Program-made: the position numbers and the translations under genes
Assembly: GCA_031257945.1 (NCBI GenBank)
Contig: JAIRNU010000099.1
Coordinates: forward strand, 1-9,537
DNA length: 9,537 nt
Direction of reading: 5' to 3'
From: Holosporales bacterium
Lineage (GTDB): Bacteria > Pseudomonadota > Alphaproteobacteria > BNTO01
Notes under the pieces: model-generated
What the model saw: the letters and a program-made list of their open reading frames with translations, nothing else
Database searches by the model: none
What the model was told of the DNA's origin: nothing
Shown here: piece by piece, positions 4,033 through 9,537 of the stretch
Layout of the letters: every line of letters starts with the position of its first letter
Numbering within the stretch: the first letter of the stretch is position 1

Positions 4033-6894
4033 ATGTCAAAAAATGCTCAGGATTCAGATTCAAAAAATGTAGTAGGGGCTCGCCTAAGTTTGTCCAAAGG
4101 AGTTCAATCTGGAACGGCTGTAAATAGGTCTAGGACGGTTATAGAGGTCCGGCGGAAGCGCGTCTCTTTGCTGGATAAAAAGCGCGCGATGGAAAGTGGG
4201 ATAAAAGGGACTGATAAGCCAAAACAGGATATAGATCTTTCTGCTGTTTATACCAGTGATTTAAGCGATACAGAGGTTGACGCAAGGCTTAACGCTATTA
4301 AAAATGCAAAGCGTGTGGCTAGTTACGATGTGCCATTTGAGCAAGATGTTCCGGACCTGCCAGAACCGGATCAAGAGCAGGAGCAATTGCAAGACTTCCC
4401 CACTCAGGGCCAACAAGAGGCGGAAGAGAGCGGTGCTGAGCAGGATGTGCCCCCTGCGCAATTGCAATCTAGTGCTACGATAAATAATACTGAACAAAAT
4501 GAAAACCACGGGCAAGAGCTGGCAGAAATACAGCCCAAAATACCAGCCGCAAAACTAGTCAAAAGGCCGGCCGAAAGACAGACTGCTAGGGTAGAGTACA
4601 CCACAAGGAGGTCAGATGTACAACCAAATGGAGAGATAAATAGGAAACAGCGTAATCCCTATAAGAATGCAGAGCATCAGCCTACGACCACCAGCGATAA
4701 CTCTGCTAAAACGTCTGTTATCCTACGGGCAGCTAGTTATGGACCAGGAAAAAAGCAAAAAGAAGAGGAGGAGAGGAAAAAAGTTGAAAGTAGCGGCAAA
4801 AAAAACCCAACAGATCATAAAGAAGACAGGAAGAAGGGGGATCGCCGGGGCCCAACGGTTGTCCGCGCACCCCAGCCAGCAAATGATGGAAAAGTGCAAC
4901 ATGATCGAGCTAGAGTAAGGAAGGCGGTAGATGGTGCGGATTTAACCGATGTATCGTCACGTCGCTGGGCCAAAAAAGGCGCTCAGGAGCCAAGGAAGCT
5001 TACTCGCCGCGTGTTAACTAGAGTAATGGAGGGAGAAGACGAAGATAGGACGCGCTCAGTTGCCGCGTATAGAAGAGCACAGAAGAAGCAGTCAATAGCG
5101 GCGGGCCACGGACAAAAAACTGGGGCGGTAAAGGTGGTAAGAGATGTTGTAATCTCGGAAACGATAGCCGTTAGCGAATTAGCGAATCGTATGGCTGTTA
5201 GCAGCGGCGAGCTTATCAAAGGGCTAATGCGGCTTGGCGTGATGGTATCTATCAACCAGGTAATTGACGGCGATACAGCAGAGCTTATTTGTGGGGAATT
5301 TGGCCACAGGGCTAAGCGCGTTTCCAACTCCGATATAGAAATCGGCTTGCGCAGGGAAAGCGATAGCAAGGATGATTTGCAGCCGCGCTCTCCGGTAGTA
5401 GCGGTTATGGGGCACGTCGACCACGGCAAAACGTCGCTGCTGGATGCTTTGCGCAGAACGGACGTTGTTTCTCGTGAATTTGGGGGGATTACTCAACATA
5501 TTAGTGCTTACCAAATTGTTACGCGGTATTCGGATACCAAGATCACATTTATCGATACGCCTGGGCACGCAGCCTTTAGCGAAATGCGCACAAGAGGGGC
5601 TGGCATTACCGATATAGTGGTATTTGTTGTAGCAGCTGACGATAATGTGAATGAGCGAACGATTGAGGCAATTACTCCAGCGCTTGCTGCGAAAGTGCCG
5701 ATCATTGTGGCTATTAACAAAATTGACAAAACTACAGCAGACCCCGAGCGTATCCGCAATGAATTGCTGAAGTACGGCATTGTAACGGAAGAATTTGGCG
5801 GCGACGTTATGGCCGTAGAAATCTCAGCAAAAAATGAGACTAATTTGGACAAGTTAATCGAGGCGATTTTGTTGCAAGCAGAATTGCTGGAACTTAAGGC
5901 AAGTTATACTGGTCATGCTGACGGTGTCGTCATCGAAGCCACTGTTGATAAGGGATGCGGGGTAACGACTACCGTTTTGGTTCAGCGCGGCACCTTGCGG
6001 CTTGGCGATATTTTAGTTGCTGGGGCGGAGTTTGGCCGCGTCAAGACCATGATCAATTCCTATGGGGAGAAAATCAAAGAAGCCGAGGTATCTTGCCCTG
6101 TAGAAATCCTTGGGTTTAACGGGGTTCCGTTGGCTGGAGACGAGTTTTTTGTGGTAGAAGAGGAAGCCAAGGCAAGGGAAGTGTCGGAACACAGGAAACG
6201 CCTGCGCCGCGAAAAAGAGATCCTGCTGCGGAATAAGAATTCCGTGGAGCACATGATGAACAGGATCGCGGAACAAGAGGTGGAAGGTCTTTCGATAATA
6301 TTGAAAACAGATGTCCAAGGGACGCTAGAAGCAATTACTAATAGCATTAATAGATTGGTAGTAGATGGGGTATTAGTTCGGTTTATCCATAGAGCAATAG
6401 GCGATATAAATGAAACCGATGTAATGTTGGCTAAGGCGTCGAATGCTGTTATTCTCGGGTTTAACATAAAGGCTACCCCACAGGCCAAAAATATGGCCGA
6501 CAGGGAGGGGATAACCCTTTGCCACCACTCCGTTGTATACGAATTATTGGACAATGTAGAAAAGATCATGAAAGGGCGCCTCGCCCCGACGTTCGAGGAA
6601 AAAAAATTGGGCCGGGCGGAGGTTCGCGTCGTCTTCTCCAAAGGCAAAGTTATTAAGATTGCTGGGTGTTACGTTGTGGACGGGCTAATCCGCCGCGCGA
6701 ACTCACAAATCCGGCTATTGCGCGGGAATACAGTAGTTTTTGAAGGAAAAATCGACACGATGAAGCGGGAAAAGGATGATATTAAGGAATCGAAGGAAGG
6801 GTACGAATGCGGTATAATCCTCGATGGCTGCAACGACATAAAAGAAAGCGACATAATTGAGTGCTTCGAAATTGTGGAAAAGCGGGCCATATGA
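4033..6894 (+). CDS. infB: Translation initiation factor IF-2
   Basis: IF2 is the GTPase that brings fMet-tRNA to the 30S subunit and promotes subunit joining. The product is 953 residues. A short alphaproteobacterial N-terminal motif (residues 17-45, RSRTVIEVRRKR) is followed by a long charged, low-complexity linker. The IF2-N domain spans about 377-430. The GTPase domain carries G1 GHVDHGKT (460-467), G2 GGITQHI (484-490), G3 DTPGH (508-512), G4 NKID (562-565) and G5 SAK (598-600). Domain II follows from about 632, domain III from about 754 (LKTDVQGTLEAI), and the fMet-tRNA-binding C-terminal domain from about 852. The ATG at 4033 has little Shine-Dalgarno character, so coupling to nusA translation is likely. 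The stop codon overlaps the ligA start. An A AAA AAC heptamer lies in frame at codons 256-258 in the linker. The usual neighbour rbfA does not follow. Confidence 0.99.
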   Translation: MSKNAQDSDSKNVVGARLSLSKGVQSGTAVNRSRTVIEVRRKRVSLLDKKRAMESGIKGTDKPKQDIDLSAVYTSDLSDTEVDARLNAIKNAKRVASYDVPFEQDVPDLPEPDQEQEQLQDFPTQGQQEAEESGAEQDVPPAQLQSSATINNTEQNENHGQELAEIQPKIPAAKLVKRPAERQTARVEYTTRRSDVQPNGEINRKQRNPYKNAEHQPTTTSDNSAKTSVILRAASYGPGKKQKEEEERKKVESSGKKNPTDHKEDRKKGDRRGPTVVRAPQPANDGKVQHDRARVRKAVDGADLTDVSSRRWAKKGAQEPRKLTRRVLTRVMEGEDEDRTRSVAAYRRAQKKQSIAAGHGQKTGAVKVVRDVVISETIAVSELANRMAVSSGELIKGLMRLGVMVSINQVIDGDTAELICGEFGHRAKRVSNSDIEIGLRRESDSKDDLQPRSPVVAVMGHVDHGKTSLLDALRRTDVVSREFGGITQHISAYQIVTRYSDTKITFIDTPGHAAFSEMRTRGAGITDIVVFVVAADDNVNERTIEAITPALAAKVPIIVAINKIDKTTADPERIRNELLKYGIVTEEFGGDVMAVEISAKNETNLDKLIEAILLQAELLELKASYTGHADGVVIEATVDKGCGVTTTVLVQRGTLRLGDILVAGAEFGRVKTMINSYGEKIKEAEVSCPVEILGFNGVPLAGDEFFVVEEEAKAREVSEHRKRLRREKEILLRNKNSVEHMMNRIAEQEVEGLSIILKTDVQGTLEAITNSINRLVVDGVLVRFIHRAIGDINETDVMLAKASNAVILGFNIKATPQAKNMADREGITLCHHSVVYELLDNVEKIMKGRLAPTFEEKKLGRAEVRVVFSKGKVIKIAGCYVVDGLIRRANSQIRLLRGNTVVFEGKIDTMKREKDDIKESKEGYECGIILDGCNDIKESDIIECFEIVEKRAI

Positions 6895-9026
6895 TGGACA
6901 GGGATAAAGCAGCAGAGGAATTAGACCGGTTAACAAAGGAGATTGCCTTCCATGACGATCTCTATTACAACCAGGCCCAGCCCGTTATAAGCGATGCAGA
7001 GTACGACCAGTTGCGCATCGCGTTATCGGATATAGAGGCTTCGTTTCCAGATTTAATTCGTGCGGATAGTCCGTCGCATATGGTCGGCGCTAAGCCCCTT
7101 GAAAAATTTGATAAAGTCGTGCACCAAGTGCCAATGCTTTCCCTTGATAACGCGTTTAGTGAGGATGATGTCCGGAGTTTTTTCGAAAAAGCAAATCGTT
7201 TCCTAAACGTTCCGAAGGAGCAGGAGATGGCGGTTTTCGCTGAACCAAAAATTGATGGCCTTTCTGCGTCAATTACGTATCAATACGGGGTGTTCGAATG
7301 CGCGGCTACTCGCGGTAATGGGATTACTGGCGAAGACGTAACCCAAAATGTAAAGGTAATCGATTCGATACCTGTGCTTTTGCCGGAAGAATTAAGCGAG
7401 TTTCCAAGGATAGATGTGCGCGGGGAAGTCTACATGACAAAGGCTGCATTTAAAAAGGTTAATGCCGAGCGAGAGAGCAGTGGCGAGATGCTGTTTTCCA
7501 CGCCAAGGAACGCTGCTGCCGGGTCGCTCCGCCAATTAGACACTAATGTTACAAAAAAGAGGGGCCTGCAGTTCTTTGCTTACGAGATGGTATGCGATAG
7601 CCCGTCGTTTCACGAACGTTTCCCTACACAAAAATCGATATTCGATTTCCTGGAGCAGTGCCGGTTTCGCATCGCAAAAGACGCTGCGCTTTGTAATTCA
7701 TTCCTGGAGCTCCTATCTTTCTGTCAGGTAATGGCAGAAAAGCGGGGGGCTCTAGATTACGACATAGACGGCATTGTGTACAAAATTAACGATCGCGCAA
7801 TTCAAAGGCGGCTGGGGGCGGTCGGCCGCTCCCCGCGCCATTCTATCGCGTATAAATTCCCCGCTGAGCAGGTAAAAACGGTTTTAAGGGATATTGTTGT
7901 GCAGGTTGGGCGGATGGGCACACTCACCCCAGTAGCCATTTTGGATGATGTCAAGATTGGCGGCGTTACCGTGAATAGGGCAACGCTGCATAACATAGAT
8001 GAGATCGAAAAAAAGGATATTTGCATAGGGGATACCGTTATCTTACAGCGTGCTGGCGACGTCATCCCACAGGTTGTTGGTGTTGATGTTACGCAACGGC
8101 CAAGCGGTTCTGTAAGCTATATCTTCCCGACAAAATGCCCATCATGCGGGGGCGACGCTGTGCGGTCTGATGAACGCGTCGCCATCCGTTGCCTAGCTGG
8201 GTTTTCGTGCGAAGCGCAGGCGATAGAGCGCTTTAGGCATTTTGTAAGTCGCGATGCTTTTAATATAGATGGGCTGGGCGACTGCAATATCGAGTTTTTA
8301 TACAAAACCGGGCGCGTAAAAAATTTCGCAGATATTTTTACTCTTAAAGAACGCAATGAGCTGGCAGGGCGTACCCTCGGGTTAAGTTTTACTAGGCAAC
8401 CAGAATTGGGGGACAACTACCGCGATTACAATTCTTTGACGCCTCTAGAGGATGAACCAGGCTGGAAATCAGTATCCGTCAAAAAATTATTTGATGCTAT
8501 AGATAGCCGCCGCCGGATTGAATTAGGGCGGTTTATATATGCGTTAGGTATATTATTAGTTGGTAAACAAACCGCAGCGCTTTTGGCTTCGTACTACAAG
8601 TCGTTTGAAGCGTTTCGGTGTGCCGATTTGCAACAGTTATCAAATATAGATGGTATTGGCAAAAAAACAGCTCAAGAAATTGTGGATTTTTTACATAATG
8701 AAGAAATGCGCAAAGTAGTTGACGATTTGCTTAGGCAAGTCGAGGTTACCGCGCCAGAGGAAATCAACAAACACTTGCTTTTTTCCGGGCAGATAATAGT
8801 GTTTACTGGAAAATTAGAGCAATTAAGCCGCAAAGAAGCGAAATCCTTTGCAGAGAAATTGGGTGCACAGATCGGCTCCACAGTAACAAAGAATACTAAT
8901 ACTGTGGTGGCGGGGAAAGACGCCGGGAAGAAATTGGAACTAGCCGAACAATTAGGTATAAGGATAGTAACTGAGGGCGAGTGGATCGCTGAGATGAAGA
9001 ACGCTGGCCGTATGGTTTCTGCGTGA
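6891..9026 (+). CDS. ligA: NAD+-dependent DNA ligase LigA
   Basis: LigA seals nicks between Okazaki fragments and in repair, using NAD+ as AMP donor. The product is 711 residues. The N-terminal Ia domain carries HDDLYY. The adenylation domain has the catalytic lysine K120 in KIDG, then RGE (177-179), PRNAAAGSLRQLD, DGIVYK (293-298) and YKFP (321-324). An OB fold follows. The zinc finger is intact: C416, C419, C434 and C440, with the standard X2-X14-X5 spacing. The helix-hairpin-helix region keeps GIGKKT (588-593), and a BRCT domain covers about 627-706. Two departures stand out. About 25 extra residues lie between ADIF and the next GW motif (roughly 490-515), and the usual IRHVGE reads ILLVGK (554-559). 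ATG 6891 overlaps the infB stop as ATGA, and ATG 6894 is possible too. The in-frame GTG at 6861 would add residues with no family similarity. A weak GGAAAAG precedes the start by eight bases. Confidence 0.98.
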   Translation: MMDRDKAAEELDRLTKEIAFHDDLYYNQAQPVISDAEYDQLRIALSDIEASFPDLIRADSPSHMVGAKPLEKFDKVVHQVPMLSLDNAFSEDDVRSFFEKANRFLNVPKEQEMAVFAEPKIDGLSASITYQYGVFECAATRGNGITGEDVTQNVKVIDSIPVLLPEELSEFPRIDVRGEVYMTKAAFKKVNAERESSGEMLFSTPRNAAAGSLRQLDTNVTKKRGLQFFAYEMVCDSPSFHERFPTQKSIFDFLEQCRFRIAKDAALCNSFLELLSFCQVMAEKRGALDYDIDGIVYKINDRAIQRRLGAVGRSPRHSIAYKFPAEQVKTVLRDIVVQVGRMGTLTPVAILDDVKIGGVTVNRATLHNIDEIEKKDICIGDTVILQRAGDVIPQVVGVDVTQRPSGSVSYIFPTKCPSCGGDAVRSDERVAIRCLAGFSCEAQAIERFRHFVSRDAFNIDGLGDCNIEFLYKTGRVKNFADIFTLKERNELAGRTLGLSFTRQPELGDNYRDYNSLTPLEDEPGWKSVSVKKLFDAIDSRRRIELGRFIYALGILLVGKQTAALLASYYKSFEAFRCADLQQLSNIDGIGKKTAQEIVDFLHNEEMRKVVDDLLRQVEVTAPEEINKHLLFSGQIIVFTGKLEQLSRKEAKSFAEKLGAQIGSTVTKNTNTVVAGKDAGKKLELAEQLGIRIVTEGEWIAEMKNAGRMVSA

Positions 9027-9030
9027 GTTC

Positions 9031-9046
9031 CTTTGGGGCTTTGGGG
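9031..9046. repeat. Tandem duplication of CTTTGGGG
   Basis: Two abutting exact copies of CTTTGGGG begin five bases after the ligA stop codon. This is probably a slippage product. No function is evident, and no terminator hairpin with a T tract follows, although GC-rich arms at 9051-9078 (GTGGC/GCCAC or TCGGC/GCCGA) can form alternative stems. Confidence 0.5.
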
Positions 9047-9300
9047 ATTTGTGGCTCTCGGCGCAACGCCACTGCCGACAGCAAAACCACAACAACATAG
9101 GTAGCGAACGCACCGCTATAGTCAAAGGTGCCTAATTCCTGATATTTTTCTTGCTGTAGTACCCCGGCCTGGGCATTCTACAAAAGGTATTTGGTTTTTT
9201 TCGAAGCTACCATGGGGCGGATCATTTGTTCGATTGAGAAGTGACATATTAACAGCCGAATGGAAACGACTGTATGTGCTCGAAACAATTAGAGAGTTGT
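9047..9300. other. Spacer between ligA and the IS66 fragment
   Basis: No intact gene is seen. The left part can form competing GC-rich stem-loops (9051-9078) without a T tract. On the minus strand a frame open from 9177 leftward encodes a short hydrophobic stretch (about FATYVVVVLLSAVALRR) but has no ATG, GTG or TTG before it and runs on into ligA. At 9283-9302 AAACAATT and AGTTGTTT form an eight-base-pair hairpin with one G-U pair just beyond the end of the transposase fragment. Confidence 0.4.
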
Positions 9301-9537
9301 TTAATGCTCCAGCTTACGGCGGTTATAGCTAAGTAATAATATTTTCTTGAAACCGTCGGTTGATGGCGGCTTGGACGAATTGCCGGAGTTTTTGTTTATC
9401 TGATCATTGAGCCGCAGTATCTCCTGATCGAGACAGACGATCTTTTCGCATAGAACAGCGTTCTGCCGCCGGAGCTCAATATTTTCAGCCATTAGCTGCT
9501 CATAGCTGATAGCGACCTGTGATTTATCTCCGCCAAA
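9301..9537 (-). pseudogene. IS66-family transposase (TnpC) fragment, N-terminal region
   Basis: The frame is open from the right window edge, so its true start lies outside or at the ATG at 9492. A predicted coiled-coil stretch rich in Glu, Leu, Gln and Arg (MAENIELRRQNAVL through LDQEILRLNDQ) leads into KNSGNSSKPPSTDGFKK. This matches the conserved N-terminal signature of IS66 TnpC (leucine-zipper-like segment followed by NSSNSSKPPSSDG). After FKK the similarity stops, and 13 unrelated residues precede the stop. The expected zinc-finger-like segment and DDE catalytic core are not found in any minus-strand frame between 9300 and the ligA 3' end. This is therefore a truncated remnant, probably inactive. 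Its 5' part and any left inverted repeat would lie to the right of the window. Confidence 0.85.

Noticed and set aside
4375..4470. Short repeats GAGCAGGA and GCAATTGCAA in the infB linker
   Set aside because: Low-complexity Glu/Gln codons explain them, and the copies are too short and diverged to call a duplication.
4667..4918. Plus-strand frame of 83 codons inside infB
   Set aside because: It is a lysine- and arginine-rich shadow of the purine-rich IF2 linker, with no ribosome binding site.
6861..6890. GTG at 6861 as the ligA start
   Set aside because: It would overlap infB by 34 nt and add residues lacking family similarity. ATG 6891 gives the usual ATGA overlap.
8896..9090. Minus-strand frame of 64 codons from GTG 9090
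   Set aside because: It overlaps the conserved BRCT end of ligA in antisense, and its GTG falls inside the hydrophobic segment.

Overview
The window looks like the chromosome of an alphaproteobacterium, probably a host-associated or Rickettsiales-like lineage. The NusA C-terminus and the N-terminus of IF2 have an alphaproteobacterial layout, only a few housekeeping genes are present, and the spacers are long and full of repeats. I cannot name the genus from the sequence.

Layout. At 1-357 is the tail of an unrecognised membrane protein, apparently broken by a frameshift in a G tract. At 358-833 there is no gene. This stretch holds a 90-bp palindromic element flanked by perfect 12-bp direct repeats, and two possible intrinsic terminators reading leftward. 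At 834-910 (minus strand) is an initiator tRNA-fMet with its own well-formed promoter at 920-948. A perfect palindrome is centred on that promoter's -10 box. The spacer 911-1264 carries another stem-loop (973-1025), a second MITE-like element of 104 bp with 8-bp flanking repeats, and then a plausible promoter for xth.

The core of the window is on the plus strand. xth (exonuclease III) stands alone at 1265-2071. A 340-bp spacer with a candidate promoter follows. Next comes nusA (2412-4019), infB (4033-6894) and ligA (6891-9026), which look like one transcription unit: nusA and infB are 13 nt apart, and infB and ligA overlap by an ATGA. NusA (transcription elongation and termination) and IF2 (translation initiation) are classic neighbours. 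The NAD+-dependent DNA ligase is an unusual third member. rimP is not between the nusA promoter region and xth, and rbfA does not follow infB.

After ligA the sequence decays again. There is a tandem 8-bp duplication, no clear terminator, and at the right edge a minus-strand fragment of an IS66-family transposase that loses its family similarity after the conserved KPPSTDG motif.

The four proteins have their key catalytic or binding residues, so the housekeeping block looks functional. The most unusual content is in the non-coding left third: two unrelated short elements with terminal inverted repeats and target-site-like duplications, and an initiator tRNA with atypical bases. I see no sign of a new multi-gene system.
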